A stretch of DNA of 64,000 nt, from assembly GCF_009496155.1 (NCBI RefSeq), contig NZ_WIJP01000013.1:1-64000 (forward strand), given 5' to 3'. Positions within the stretch are counted from its first letter, which is position 1. Each line of letters starts with the position of its first letter. Position numbers and translations under genes: made by a program. The stretch is from Streptococcus mitis (GTDB lineage Bacteria > Bacillota > Bacilli > Lactobacillales > Streptococcaceae). Under the pieces are notes generated by a model. That model was not told where the DNA came from and searched no databases. It was given only the letters and a program-made list of their open reading frames with translations. Below, piece after piece: positions 29,009 to 39,200 of the stretch.

Positions 29009-30556
29009 TTAATGTCTAAAATGTCTCACTCCTGTGAAGACCATGGTCAAGCCATATTTATCCGCAGCTTCGATAGACTCTTGGTCACGGACAGACCCAC
29101 CTGGCTGGATGATGGCCTTGATTCCTGCTTTGGCGATTTCTTCCACATTATCCGCAAATGGGAAGAAGGCATCGGAAGCAAGGACCGCGCCGTCCAGACG
29201 GTCTTTGGCTTGGTCGATGGCAATACGAACAGAGGCCACACGGTTGGTTTGACCTGGACCAACACCAAGTGTCATGTGGTCGTTAGTTACAATGATACCG
29301 TTTGATTTGACGTATTTAATTGCCTTCCAAGCGAACTCAAGAGCTGTCGATTCTGTCTCAGTTGGTTGGCGTTTGGTCACCACTCGCCAGTCAGCAGGGA
29401 TTTCCTTGACCACGTCTTGATTTTGCACAAGAAGTCCACCGACAACACCTGTGTATTCTGCTTCCACTTCGCTAGCCTCTTGAGCATCAAATGGCAAGGC
29501 AAGAATACGCAAGTTTTTCTTTTTGTTGGTCAAAATGGCTAGCGCTTCGTCCGTATAGCTTGGTGCTATGATGATTTCAAGGAAAACACCGTGCATCTTC
29601 TCAGCTGTCGCAGCATCCACCTCACGGTTGAGAACGACAATCCCACCGAAGATAGACACTGGATCAGACTCATAAGCATAGTCCCAAGCAGTTTCGATGT
29701 CATCAGCCTGACCAATACCGCACGGGTTCATGTGTTTGAGAGCCACAACAGTTGGACGATCTTTGAAGTCACGGATGATACGAATGGCAGCGTCCGCATC
29801 TCGAATATTGTTGAAGGATAATTCCTTACCATTGAGCTGTTTGGCTGAAGCAATGGAGTAATCTGTCGGCAAGGCTTTTTGGTAGAAGTCCGCGTCTTGT
29901 TGAGGATTTTCCCCATAGCGCATGACCTGCTTGAGGTCATAAGTCAAAGTGAGCTTTTCAGGTTTGCTTTCACCCACTTGAGCTGTGAAGTATTCTGCAA
30001 TCAAAGCGTCATAAGCCGCTGTGTGACGGAAAACCTTGGCTGCCAAACGTTGGCGAGTTTCATAAGTAGTTTCACCTGTGGCTGACAATTCATCAAGAAC
30101 CACAGTATAGTCAGCAGGCTCTACCACAACTGTCACGCTAGCGTGGTTCTTCGCTGCTGAGCGAAGCATAGATGGCCCACCGATGTCAATATTTTCCACT
30201 GCATCAGCGTAAGTCACATCTGGTTTGAGAATCGTTTCCTTGAATGGGTAAAGGTTGACCACCACAAGGTCTATAAGCTCAATCTGATTGTCCTTAGCCA
30301 CTTCTAGGTGACTATCCAAGTCACGACGAGCGAGAAGACCCCCGTGGATATTTGGATGAAGGGTCTTGACACGACCATCCATCATCTCTGGAAAACCAGT
30401 CACATCATCGATGGCAATGGTGTTCACCCCAGCATTATCAAGGGCAACCTTGGTTCCACCTGTCGAGATAATATCCCAACCAAGTTTTTTAAGTTCTTGG
30501 GCAAATTCAACAATGCCCACTTTATCTGAGACGCTGATTAAGGCGCGTTTAGTCAT
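29009..30556 (-). CDS. purH: Bifunctional AICAR transformylase / IMP cyclohydrolase
   Basis: 515 residues. An N-terminal MGS-like IMP cyclohydrolase domain (about 1-145; [34 protein letters not shown]) is followed by the AICAR transformylase domain. The latter has [16 protein letters not shown] at about 271-286 with the Lys-His pair. It performs the last two steps to IMP. The ATG at 30556 is one base past the stop of the GNAT gene, and AGGAAT gives only a moderate RBS, so coupling is likely. A duplicate of its first ~45 codons appears at 31067-31381. Confidence 0.96.
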   Translation of the reverse strand: MTKRALISVSDKVGIVEFAQELKKLGWDIISTGGTKVALDNAGVNTIAIDDVTGFPEMMDGRVKTLHPNIHGGLLARRDLDSHLEVAKDNQIELIDLVVVNLYPFKETILKPDVTYADAVENIDIGGPSMLRSAAKNHASVTVVVEPADYTVVLDELSATGETTYETRQRLAAKVFRHTAAYDALIAEYFTAQVGESKPEKLTLTYDLKQVMRYGENPQQDADFYQKALPTDYSIASAKQLNGKELSFNNIRDADAAIRIIRDFKDRPTVVALKHMNPCGIGQADDIETAWDYAYESDPVSIFGGIVVLNREVDAATAEKMHGVFLEIIIAPSYTDEALAILTNKKKNLRILALPFDAQEASEVEAEYTGVVGGLLVQNQDVVKEIPADWRVVTKRQPTETESTALEFAWKAIKYVKSNGIIVTNDHMTLGVGPGQTNRVASVRIAIDQAKDRLDGAVLASDAFFPFADNVEEIAKAGIKAIIQPGGSVRDQESIEAADKYGLTMVFTGVRHFRH

Positions 30557-30557
30557 T

Positions 30558-31022
30558 CTATTCCTCTTTCTTTAAGTTCAAGCGCATAGCGACTTCGTTA
30601 TTTTCTTCTATAAACCCTGTTTCCTGAAAACCCAGACTAGTCAGCAAGTGCTTCATTTTTTCATTTCCAACCACATAATCTGCAACAATATGACTGCAAG
30701 CTCTATCCATCTGAGCCTCTTTGATTAGAACTTCCAAGGCTTTTCGTCCATAACCTCTTCCTTGGTACTGCTGGCCAATCATTATCCGCCAGATAAAGTA
30801 TTCCGCTTCATCCTTATCTATTTCCAGCAGGAGAAAACCAACTACAAGCTCATTCCAATAAATTGCCATTGGAAACACATCCCCATTCTCTCGGTAGAGC
30901 CATGCGTCAGCTAAAGAGCGTACATTTGGAGCCACGAAACGTGCTCGTTCATCAGCTTCAGATATTTTCAAATCCAGCACTGCCTGAAAACTGCTCTCAT
31001 CTACTAATTTTAGTTCAATCAT
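30558..31022 (-). CDS. GNAT-family N-acetyltransferase
   Basis: 154 residues from the ATG at 31022 (AGGAG eight bases upstream). The GNAT fold is recognisable: [20 protein letters not shown] at about 75-94 holds the acetyl-CoA loop (Q-x-x-G-x-G/A) and [10 protein letters not shown] the following helix. It acetylates an amine on an unknown acceptor. It ends one base before the purH start, so it is within the purine operon. I do not remember a GNAT gene at this place in reference strains and regard it as a possible insertion linked to the neighbouring duplication. Confidence 0.82.
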   Translation of the reverse strand: MIELKLVDESSFQAVLDLKISEADERARFVAPNVRSLADAWLYRENGDVFPMAIYWNELVVGFLLLEIDKDEAEYFIWRIMIGQQYQGRGYGRKALEVLIKEAQMDRACSHIVADYVVGNEKMKHLLTSLGFQETGFIEENNEVAMRLNLKKEE

Positions 31023-31066
31023 TTTTTCTCCTAGCAAGATTACGCAATCAAAACTTGACTTCGATC

Positions 31067-31381
31067 TTATTTTCGTGCAACTCCCAAGCTATCCAGAACC
31101 TCTGGATACAACTTGTACTCCGCCTCATGAATGCGAGCTTCAAAACTGTCAATCGTATCATCAGCCAGCCTTGGCACGCGCAATTGTTTGATAATCTTTC
31201 CTGTATCCACACCAGAATCCACCCAGTGAATGGTCACACCAGACTGATTCACCCCAGCATTATCAAGGGCAACCTTGGTTCCACCTGTCGAGATAATCTC
31301 CCAACCAAGTTTTTTAAGTTCTTGGGCAAATTCAACAATGCCCGCTTTGTCTGAGACGCTGATTAAGGCACGTTTAGTCAT
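31067..31381 (-). pseudogene. Chimeric gene: 5' part of purH joined to 3' part of purN
   Basis: About 104 residues from the ATG at 31381 (AAGGAG upstream). Residues 1-45 are nearly identical to the PurH N-terminus ([21 protein letters not shown]-to-A and D-to-E changes). From about residue 46 it switches to the PurN C-terminus ([30 protein letters not shown]), with a divergent end DSLGVARK. The frame is open across the join. It lacks the PurH catalytic domains and the PurN His site ([12 protein letters not shown]), so neither activity is expected. It looks like a remnant of a deletion or duplication between copies of purN and purH, with the VanZ-like gene left between it and intact purN. Confidence 0.85.
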
Positions 31382-31405
31382 TATATTCTCCTTTTTAATC
31401 ATTAG

Positions 31406-31915
31406 TTAAACACCAATTAAATGCAGTAACAGTAAAATAAAATAAGCAAAACCAAGGCTAAGCATACCTAAGATATTGACCCATTTTCTAGTCTGTGATT
31501 TGAACACTCTTATAAAAATTTGATAAATCAGTAAGCCTACACAAACACCTAGCGTATTTAAAGCCAAATCCGTTATATCTGTTATACCTATTGCTAAAAT
31601 ATACTGTAAGCACTCAAACAATAAACTAATCAAGAAACCTGTTCCGACTATTCTTAAACTAGATAAATTAGTTTTTATCAGAGGGAAACAAACACCTAAT
31701 GGAATAAAGGAAATCAGATTAAATAACATTTCAGCAAAAACAATTTTTCCATCTACTATTAATGGTTCTGAAAATGGAATCCAATTGATGTACCTTGGAG
31801 CTAAGAAAAATGCTATAAATTCAGGATTGGTCTCAAACTTAAATAAGATTCCCCAAGTTAATAACATCAGATAGACATAAAATACATATCGAGTTGTTTT
31901 TTTAGATTCTAACAT
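31406..31915 (-). CDS. VanZ-like membrane protein
   Basis: 169 residues with about four to five membrane helices. The VanZ family pattern is visible: NWIPFSEP near 45, FAEMLFNLISFIPLGVCFPL near 60-79, and FECLQYILAIGITDITDLALNTLG near 107-130. VanZ homologues are linked to low-level teicoplanin resistance and to membrane processes of unknown chemistry. I recall a vanZ-like gene between purN and purH in pneumococcus, so this is its usual home. A small spacer of ~80 bases separates it from purN. Confidence 0.87.
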   Translation of the reverse strand: MLESKKTTRYVFYVYLMLLTWGILFKFETNPEFIAFFLAPRYINWIPFSEPLIVDGKIVFAEMLFNLISFIPLGVCFPLIKTNLSSLRIVGTGFLISLLFECLQYILAIGITDITDLALNTLGVCVGLLIYQIFIRVFKSQTRKWVNILGMLSLGFAYFILLLLHLIGV

Positions 31916-31998
31916 TACAAATACCTCCGTTTGAAGTCGTCTTCAACAATCACTGACTCCAATTTTGAATCAAAGATATCATATGAATCATCAAAAAG

Positions 31999-32544
31999 TC
32001 AATCTGTAAATAGAGCCTTCACTACTTCCGGATACAACTTGTACTCTGCCTCATGAATGCGAGCTTCAAAACTGTCAATCGTATCATCAGCCAGCCTTGG
32101 CACGCGCACTTGTTTGATAATCTTTCCTGTATCCACACCTGAATCCACCCAATGAATGGTCACGCCGCTCTCAGCAACTCCAGCATTCCAAGCATCCTCA
32201 ATCCCATGAGCTCCTGGAAATTCTGGCAAATAAGCTGGGTGAATGTTGATAATCCGACCTTCATAAGCCGCCAATAAGGTTGGCCCAACGATTTTCATGT
32301 AGCCTGCTAGGCAAACTAAGTCAATCTGGTGTTCTTCCAAGAGTTCGACAAGGGCTGCTTCGTAGTCTGCCTTGCTCTCAAACTCCTTTAGTTCAAAAGC
32401 ATAGGACAGAACGCCAAGCTTGTCTGCACGTTCGAGCACATAGGCGTCACGATGGTCTGAAAAGACAAACTCCACTGGAAATTCTTCGGCAATCACCTGA
32501 AAATTTGAGCCATTACCAGAGGCAAAAACCGCTATTCTTTTCAT
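31999..32544 (-). CDS. purN: Phosphoribosylglycinamide formyltransferase
   Basis: 181 residues. [18 protein letters not shown] at the N-terminus binds GAR phosphate. [13 protein letters not shown], then [16 protein letters not shown] (about 98-113), gives the catalytic Asn/His, and [10 protein letters not shown] the catalytic Asp. It transfers formyl from 10-formyl-THF to GAR. It overlaps the purM stop by four bases. Its 3' third is duplicated in the chimera at 31067. Confidence 0.96.
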   Translation of the reverse strand: MKRIAVFASGNGSNFQVIAEEFPVEFVFSDHRDAYVLERADKLGVLSYAFELKEFESKADYEAALVELLEEHQIDLVCLAGYMKIVGPTLLAAYEGRIINIHPAYLPEFPGAHGIEDAWNAGVAESGVTIHWVDSGVDTGKIIKQVRVPRLADDTIDSFEARIHEAEYKLYPEVVKALFTD

Positions 32545-33563
32545 TTGATGATGACACTTTCGTTTTCTTTCTTGACGATGCGACCAATTTCATAGACTGG
32601 TTCATCCAACAATTCCTTGACACGAATTACATTTTCAGGGCTAACTGCCAGCATGAGTCCCACACCCATATTGAAGATTTCAAACATTTCTTCATGTTTG
32701 ATTTTACCATATTTTTCAAGGACTTTGAAAATTGGAAGCACGGGAACCTTGTCTTCTTCAATCTCAGCAGCCAAGTCAGCTGCAAACATACGAGGGACAT
32801 TCTCGATAAAGCCACCGCCTGTGATGTGGGCAATGCCGTTGACCAACTCTTCCTTGATGAGTGGCAAAACAGCCTTGACATAGATACGAGTCGGCTCCAG
32901 AAGAACTTCCTTGAGTTTCTTGCCTTCCAATTCTGGCAGGACTTCCTCACCTGTGTAATCCGCAAAGACACGACGGACGAGAGAGTAACCATTGGAATGA
33001 ATCCCACTTGAAGCAAGTCCGAGAAGAACATCTCCCTCTGCCACTTTTGAGCCGTCAATGATTTGAGATTTTTCAGCCACACCGACCGCAAAACCAGCCA
33101 AATCATAGTCATCTACGCCATACATACCAGGCATTTCAGCCGTTTCCCCACCGATAAGGGCTGCTCCAGCCTGCACACAACCTTCTGCTACACCAGCGAC
33201 TACTTGTTCTAGCTTAGCTGGTTCATTCTTCCCTGTCGCCACATAGTCGAGGAAATAAAGGGGCTCCGCACCTGCAGCGATGATATCATTGACACACATG
33301 GCCACACAGTCCTGACCAATGGTATCATGCTTATCGTACTTGATAGCCAGCATGAGCTTGGTTCCAACACCATCGGTTCCTGAAATCAAGACGGGTTCTT
33401 TAACCCCAGTCTTTGAAAGGTCAAACATACCACCAAAGCCACCAAGAGCTCCCATGACACCTGCACGCTCCGTACGAGCCACGTGCTTTTTGATTCGTTC
33501 AACAACTTCATAACCCGCTTCAACATCCACACCAGATTGAGCGTACGCATTTTTATTTGCCAT
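32541..33563 (-). CDS. purM: Phosphoribosylformylglycinamidine cyclo-ligase (AIR synthetase)
   Basis: 340 residues. [26 protein letters not shown] motif (about 63-84), [18 protein letters not shown] (about 90-107), [11 protein letters not shown] (about 139-149) and a late THITGGGF-like [10 protein letters not shown] are PurM signatures. It closes the imidazole ring using ATP. It overlaps purN by four bases. A copy of its RBS and first eight codons occurs ~180 bases upstream. Confidence 0.96.
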   Translation of the reverse strand: MANKNAYAQSGVDVEAGYEVVERIKKHVARTERAGVMGALGGFGGMFDLSKTGVKEPVLISGTDGVGTKLMLAIKYDKHDTIGQDCVAMCVNDIIAAGAEPLYFLDYVATGKNEPAKLEQVVAGVAEGCVQAGAALIGGETAEMPGMYGVDDYDLAGFAVGVAEKSQIIDGSKVAEGDVLLGLASSGIHSNGYSLVRRVFADYTGEEVLPELEGKKLKEVLLEPTRIYVKAVLPLIKEELVNGIAHITGGGFIENVPRMFAADLAAEIEEDKVPVLPIFKVLEKYGKIKHEEMFEIFNMGVGLMLAVSPENVIRVKELLDEPVYEIGRIVKKENESVIIK

Positions 33564-33601
33564 TTTATTTTTCCTTTTCTTTTTTTGGGAAAGACTGCGA
33601 C

Positions 33602-33638
33602 GTATTTTTAGATAAACAATTATTTTATCTAAAAATAC
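33602..33638 (-). other. Perfect 15-bp hairpin between purF and purM
   Basis: GTATTTTTAGATAAA, seven-base loop, TTTATCTAAAAATAC. It is A/U-rich, lacks a T-run and lies ~40 bases before purM, between it and the purM-like mini-ORF. Possibly an mRNA processing or stability element. Confidence 0.5.
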
Positions 33639-33699
33639 TAGTCAGGGCTCTAACTTTGATCCTATAGGACAAAGCGTCTACTGACAAATGCTTTAGCTT

Positions 33700-33744
33700 T
33701 TATTCAGTGGTGAAACGTGAAGCATAAGCATTTTTATTTGTCAT
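33700..33744 (-). other. 14-codon open frame copying the purM start
   Basis: The minus strand reads MTNKNAYASRFTTE then stop, preceded by AAAGGAA and a spacer like that of purM. The first eight codons match purM (MANKNAYA) apart from one residue. It is either the scar of a small duplication or a translated leader between purF and purM; nothing shows that it is used. Confidence 0.55.
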
Positions 33745-33780
33745 TTTTATATTCCTTTTCTTTAACGGAAGATCTATTGT

Positions 33781-35223
33781 CTATTTGTAAAAACTGGTCT
33801 TTTCTTCTAAACTTCGGCGATAATCTTCTTCGTAGTCGTAGAGAGGCGTTGGGTAGTCACCGTCAAAGTAAGCGACACAGAGACCGCCATTCGGCGCATC
33901 TGTTTCAATCCCAATCGACTCAATCAACCCCTCAACAGAGAGGTAAGTCAGACTGTCTGCTCCAATGATTTGGCGAGTTTCTTCAACCGTATGATTGGCC
34001 GCAATCAGCTCCTGACGGGTCTGGATATCAATCCCGTAGAAACATGGATAAGCTAGCGCTGGACTACCAATGGCAACGTGAACCTCAGTTGCACCCGCTT
34101 CTTTCAAGAGCTGAACGATACGACGAGAGGTTGTTCCACGTACAATAGAGTCATCAATCATAACCACACGCTTGCCTTTAACAACACCAGAAACAGCAGA
34201 CAGTTTCATCCGCACCCCTTGCTCCCGCAATTCTTGAGTCGGTTGGATAAAGGTACGTTGGGTGTATTGGTTCTTGATGAGACCCATTTCATTTGGTAGC
34301 CCGGATTCTTCCGCAAATCCCATAGCCGCGCTGAGGGAAGAATTGGGCACACCGACCACTATATCTGCCTCATGCTTGAATTCACGCGCCAATTGGGCAC
34401 CCATACGTTTACGTGCCGTATGGACATTGACACCGTGGATATTAGAATCAGGGCGAGCAAAATAGATATACTCCATAGAACAGATTGCTAACTGAGTATC
34501 ATCTGTATAGCTATCATACTGGATTCCCTTGTCATCAATAATCACAATCTCACCTGGTTTCAAATCACGAATCCATTCAGCACCAATAACCTCAAAAGCA
34601 CAGGTTTCAGAGGAAACAACCACCGCTCCGTTAGCCATTTTACCGATTGAAAGAGGACGAAAACCATTTGGGTCAAGAGCCGCAATCAACTTGTCTTCAA
34701 ACAGCAAGATATAGGCGAAACCACCTTTAACTAGGCTGAGTGCTTCCTTGATTTTGCCCATCAAGTTCGGATTATGGCTACGACGAATGAGGTGAGCCAA
34801 GATTTCCGAGTCCGAAGTCGCGCTGAAAATGGCTCCTCTTTGTTCCAATTCTTTCTTGAGAGAGGCCGCATTGGTCAGATTTCCATTATGAGCCAAGCCA
34901 AACTGCATATCGTGAAAACGGAAGAGGAAAGGCTGGATATTATCTACAGAAGCTTCGCCAGCAGTCGCATAACGAACGTGACCAATCGCACCAGTTCCTG
35001 TCAATTTATCCAAATTAGCAGGATTTCTGAAGACTTCTGATAAAAGCCCCATATCGCGATGGCGCTTTAACTGTCCCTGATCATTGGAGAGGATTCCTGC
35101 CCCCTCCTGACCACGGTGCTGAAGACTGTGGAGCCCAAAATAGGTCAATTTAGCAGCATCTGGATGTCCCCAGATACCGAAAACACCACATTCTTCATTA
35201 AGAGATTTTACTTCGTATGTCAT
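33781..35223 (-). CDS. purF: Amidophosphoribosyltransferase
   Basis: 480 residues. The propeptide-like MTYEVKSLNEE precedes the likely mature nucleophile Cys12 (CGVFGIWG). HSLQHRGQEGAGI follows in the glutaminase domain. The PRPP loop is VVMIDDSIVRGTTSRRIV at about 355-372. It makes phosphoribosylamine from PRPP and glutamine, the committed step. It lies ~195 bases after purL; that gap shows no gene or terminator. Confidence 0.96.
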   Translation of the reverse strand: MTYEVKSLNEECGVFGIWGHPDAAKLTYFGLHSLQHRGQEGAGILSNDQGQLKRHRDMGLLSEVFRNPANLDKLTGTGAIGHVRYATAGEASVDNIQPFLFRFHDMQFGLAHNGNLTNAASLKKELEQRGAIFSATSDSEILAHLIRRSHNPNLMGKIKEALSLVKGGFAYILLFEDKLIAALDPNGFRPLSIGKMANGAVVVSSETCAFEVIGAEWIRDLKPGEIVIIDDKGIQYDSYTDDTQLAICSMEYIYFARPDSNIHGVNVHTARKRMGAQLAREFKHEADIVVGVPNSSLSAAMGFAEESGLPNEMGLIKNQYTQRTFIQPTQELREQGVRMKLSAVSGVVKGKRVVMIDDSIVRGTTSRRIVQLLKEAGATEVHVAIGSPALAYPCFYGIDIQTRQELIAANHTVEETRQIIGADSLTYLSVEGLIESIGIETDAPNGGLCVAYFDGDYPTPLYDYEEDYRRSLEEKTSFYK

Positions 35224-35418
35224 TTTTTATACCTAATTTTCATTTGTGTATCATTCCTTTAGTAGCAGGGACGCTCTCAAATACTCCCTAACGAGCTACT
35301 GTGGAATGATACGGTAGGAGCTTACTTCACTCGCAAAACAAACCTTTTGAAATCATCAAGAGCTAAATCTACATGACTTTTACATTACTGATACTATCTA
35401 TTAGAAAATCTGCAAGTC

Positions 35419-38400
35419 TTATTTTCCAGTGAAATATTTAACCGCCGATGCGAACAGGTGCTGGTCTTTATTTCCTGGGATATTTTGGAAAAGACCGTCC
35501 TCATAACGTTCTGAGTGGCCCATCTTACCGATGATTTGGCCATTCTTGCTAGTAATTCCCTCTATAGCATTTACAGAACCATTCGGATTGTACTTAGAGT
35601 CCATACTTGGTTTGCCGTTAAAGTCAACATATTGGCTGAAAATTTGTCCATTGTCACGGAGTTCCGCAAATTCCTCTGCTGTCACGACAAACTTCCCTTC
35701 ACCATGTGAAACGGGAATAGCGTGGATATCGCCTACTTGCACACCAGCTAACCATGGTGAGTTGGTATTGGCAATACGGGTTTCCACCATCTTGGCCACG
35801 TGTTGGTTGGCATCATTGTAGAAGAGGGTTGGACTAGTACTAGTGGCTTCTTCAAAGTTCCCGTATGGAAGAAGACCTGATTTGACCAAAGCCTGGAATC
35901 CATTACAGATACCGATAATCAAGCCACCACGGACGATAAAGCTATCAATAGCTACACGCACTTTTTCATTGAGCAGGATGTTGACGATAAACTTAGCTGA
36001 ACCATCTGGCTCGTCCGCAGCTGAGAATCCACCTGCAAAGAAGAGAATGTTAGCCTTGCCAATGTTGTCAACCATGGTTTCAACTGACTTGACAATGGCT
36101 TCTTTATTCAAGGTCACAAATGGCACCAAGTTGACCTCTGCACCTTCTTTTTCAAAAGCTTTTGCTGAGTCATATTCTGAGTTGGTTCCTGGGAAGACTG
36201 GGATGTAAACCACAGGTTTTTCAACCTTTTCTTTGGCTTTAATCACAACATCTGATGCCACAGCTGGTACTTCAGCCAGTTCTTTGGCTTGGGCAAACTC
36301 TGTTGGGTAAACTTCTTCCAGTTTTCCTTGGAAGGCACTGTCAAGTTTCTGTCCATCTAGCTTCACACCGTTGACAAGAAGTGTAAAGTCTGAACTTGTT
36401 TGACCGATTTTCTCTACTCCAGCAATTTCTTCAGGAGATGTGAAGACAAATCCGCCTAATTGAGCTATCAAAGCCGTTTCAAGTTCAGGCAAGGTTACTT
36501 CTGCACCGATATGATTTCCAAAGGTAGCGAGAGCCAAACTTTCAACCACACCGCCGTATTTAACAGCTGAAGCTGCTGTTACTTTGTGAGCCTTTTGAAG
36601 GGCTTCAAACTGAGCAAAATTAGACTTAATCAAGTCAAAATCAATCTCTGCTGAGAGTGCTTGGCCTGGAATGTAGTAGATATTTTCCCCAACAGCTTTA
36701 AATTCTGGAGAGAGCACATTACGGCTATCTGCCGTCGTCACCCCAAAAGCGACCAAGGTTGGCGGTACTGTCAATTTTTCAAAAGTACCAGACATGGAGT
36801 CCTTACCACCGATAGATGGCAAGCCAAGCTGAATCTGAGCTTCGATAGAGCCTAGGAGAGCTGCTACTGGCTGACCAAAACGCTCAGCTTGCTTGTCCAT
36901 GCGCTCGAAGTACTCTTGGTAAGAGAAGCGAGCCTTAGACCAGTTTGCACCAGCAGCAACCAAACGAGCAGTTGCTTCGATTACCGCATAGGCAGCACCG
37001 TGGTATGGAGACCATTCTGCAATATAAGGGTTGAAACCTTGAGCAATGACTGACGCAGTATGAGTCACACCGTGTTGAACTGGCAATTTCTGCACAGATG
37101 CCTCAGTTGGTGTGAGTTGGTAACGACCACCAAGTGGGTGATTAACCGTTGAACGACCAACCGAGCAGTCAAAGATGGTCTGCAAGCCTTTTTGACTCGC
37201 ATGGTTCAAATCAGACAGAACCACAAGGGTATCAGCTTCAAGCGTGTCAGCGCTTGTTGTACGTTCTTCTGGAAGCTTGACATTCTTGTCAACTACCTTA
37301 GCATCCACAACTACACGTACACCGTTTGTATCAAGGAAACGACGTTCCAAATCAACTATGGTTTCGCCATTCCAGTGCATAACAAGATTTGGTTTTTCAG
37401 TCACTGTCGCAACGACAACAGCGTCAATATTCTCTTTGTTACATTCGGCAACGAAGGCGTCTACGTCCTCAGGACGAACCACCACAGACATCCGTTCTTG
37501 TGATTCAGAGATGGCAATTTCTGTACCGTTCAAACCTTGGTATTTAAGAGGAACCTTGTTAAGGTCGATTTCAAGACCGTCTGCCAATTCACCGATAGCT
37601 ACACAGACACCACCAGCACCAAAGTCATTGGATTTCTTGATAAGACGAGTGACATCGCCATTACGGAAAAGTCGTTGAATCTTGCGTTCTTCGATAGCAT
37701 TCCCTTTTTGAACTTCAGCTCCAGCAGTTTCCACAGACTCAACTGTTTGAACCTTAGAAGAGCCTGTCGCACCACCGACACCGTCACGACCTGTTTTGCC
37801 GCCGAGCAAGATAATGACATCACCCGCTTCTGGTTTTTCACGAACTACATTTTCCTTAGGAGCCGCACCGACAACGGCACCTAGCTCCATGCGTTTGGCT
37901 ACAAAACCTGGGTGGAAGTACTCACGAACGTAAGTCGTCGCAAGCCCAATCTGATTCCCGTAAGAAGAATAACCATGGGCCGCTGTTTTAGAAATGACCT
38001 GTTGTGGCAATTTCCCAGCACGCGTTTCCGAAATCGGTGCTGTAATATCACCCGCACCTGAGATACGCATAGCTTGGTAAACGTATGAACGTCCTGACAA
38101 CGGGTCACGAATGGCACCACCGATACAAGTAGCCGCTCCACCAAATGGCTCAATTTCCGTTGGGTGGTTGTGAGTTTCATTTTTGAACATAAGGAGCCAA
38201 GGTTCCTTTACACCATTAACATCCACTTCGATTTCGACTGAGCAAGCATTGATTTCGTCTGACACTTCCAGATCATCCAAACGTCCATTGGCACGCTCAT
38301 AACGACCGAAAATAGTCGCCATATCCATCAAGGTTTGAGGTTTTTCAGAACGTCCCAACTCATCACGCATGGCAATATACTTGTCATAGGTCGCCTGCAA

Positions 38401-39144
38401 TTGCTTTTGGAATTTAGAAGCTGAAAAGTCGATGTATTTTAACTCTGTCTCGAAAGTTGTGTGACGGCAGTGGTCAGACCAGTAAGTGTCCAAAACCTTG
38501 AGTTCCGTTTCAGTTGGTACACGTCCGATAGACTTGAAATAATCTTGGATAAAGAGCAAATCATCCACTTCCATAGCCATCCCTTGCTCAGCCTTGTAGT
38601 GGGCAAAGTCTTCTGCTGTATAGCTTTCAAAGAAAGTCAATTTAGGAATGGTCTTGTCTGACTCTGAAAATTCCTGCTTAGCAATCCCTGTCGTGATGTC
38701 CTTGAAACGAGAATCAACTGGATTGAGCAAGTAGTTCTTGACCGCTTCCAACTCAGCCGCTTCAATATCTTTATTGACCAAGTAAAGTTGGGCTGTATTG
38801 ACCGTTACATCACTCGAACTTCCCAGCAAAAGCAAGGCTTCCTGTGAAGAAGCTGCACGCTGGTCAAACTGCCCTGGCAAGCTTTCAATAGCAAAGAAAG
38901 CATAGTTGGCAAGATCCGCCTGCACAGTCGCTTCATCCAAGACATGGTCTGTCACCTGCTCAGAGAAAATGTGTTTCTCTGCAGGTGCAAACAGGTCCTC
39001 TGCCAAGTCAAATACATCATACACTTGCACGATGCGAATACTTTTCAAGCTTGAAAGTCCCAAGTTGTGTTGGAGCTCTCTAACCAAACTCTCTGACTTG
39101 ACCTGAAAATCAGCCTTTTTTTCAACAAAAATACGTTTATCCAT
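35419..39144 (-). CDS. purL: FGAM synthase, large fused form
   Basis: 1241 residues from the ATG at 39144 (AAAGGAA upstream); a TTG directly before it is an alternative. It is a fused PurL of the large type: a PurS-like N-terminal region, two AIR-synthase-like halves (FKNETHNHPTEIEPFGGAAT at about 325-344; GGKTGRDGVGGATGSS; GSIEAQIQLGLPSIGGKDSM) and a C-terminal glutaminase. The glutaminase has FAGGFSAADEPDGS and the nucleophile Cys in GICNGFQALVKSGLLPYG, then HGEGKF. It converts FGAR to FGAM with glutamine and ATP. Confidence 0.96.
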   Translation of the reverse strand: MDKRIFVEKKADFQVKSESLVRELQHNLGLSSLKSIRIVQVYDVFDLAEDLFAPAEKHIFSEQVTDHVLDEATVQADLANYAFFAIESLPGQFDQRAASSQEALLLLGSSSDVTVNTAQLYLVNKDIEAAELEAVKNYLLNPVDSRFKDITTGIAKQEFSESDKTIPKLTFFESYTAEDFAHYKAEQGMAMEVDDLLFIQDYFKSIGRVPTETELKVLDTYWSDHCRHTTFETELKYIDFSASKFQKQLQATYDKYIAMRDELGRSEKPQTLMDMATIFGRYERANGRLDDLEVSDEINACSVEIEVDVNGVKEPWLLMFKNETHNHPTEIEPFGGAATCIGGAIRDPLSGRSYVYQAMRISGAGDITAPISETRAGKLPQQVISKTAAHGYSSYGNQIGLATTYVREYFHPGFVAKRMELGAVVGAAPKENVVREKPEAGDVIILLGGKTGRDGVGGATGSSKVQTVESVETAGAEVQKGNAIEERKIQRLFRNGDVTRLIKKSNDFGAGGVCVAIGELADGLEIDLNKVPLKYQGLNGTEIAISESQERMSVVVRPEDVDAFVAECNKENIDAVVVATVTEKPNLVMHWNGETIVDLERRFLDTNGVRVVVDAKVVDKNVKLPEERTTSADTLEADTLVVLSDLNHASQKGLQTIFDCSVGRSTVNHPLGGRYQLTPTEASVQKLPVQHGVTHTASVIAQGFNPYIAEWSPYHGAAYAVIEATARLVAAGANWSKARFSYQEYFERMDKQAERFGQPVAALLGSIEAQIQLGLPSIGGKDSMSGTFEKLTVPPTLVAFGVTTADSRNVLSPEFKAVGENIYYIPGQALSAEIDFDLIKSNFAQFEALQKAHKVTAASAVKYGGVVESLALATFGNHIGAEVTLPELETALIAQLGGFVFTSPEEIAGVEKIGQTSSDFTLLVNGVKLDGQKLDSAFQGKLEEVYPTEFAQAKELAEVPAVASDVVIKAKEKVEKPVVYIPVFPGTNSEYDSAKAFEKEGAEVNLVPFVTLNKEAIVKSVETMVDNIGKANILFFAGGFSAADEPDGSAKFIVNILLNEKVRVAIDSFIVRGGLIIGICNGFQALVKSGLLPYGNFEEATSTSPTLFYNDANQHVAKMVETRIANTNSPWLAGVQVGDIHAIPVSHGEGKFVVTAEEFAELRDNGQIFSQYVDFNGKPSMDSKYNPNGSVNAIEGITSKNGQIIGKMGHSERYEDGLFQNIPGNKDQHLFASAVKYFTGK

Positions 39145-39200
39145 CAATTCTTATTCCTTTATTTCAGCTCTTGTAATGTTCCCAAGCGACCTCTAGGTTG

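Noticed and set aside
31067..31381. A second functional purH or purN
   Set aside because: The chimera lacks the catalytic domains of PurH and the His-containing half of PurN, so enzymatic function is not supported.
35224..35418. Regulatory RNA between purL and purF
   Set aside because: No convincing stem-loop, terminator or PurBox could be found by eye in the 195-base spacer.
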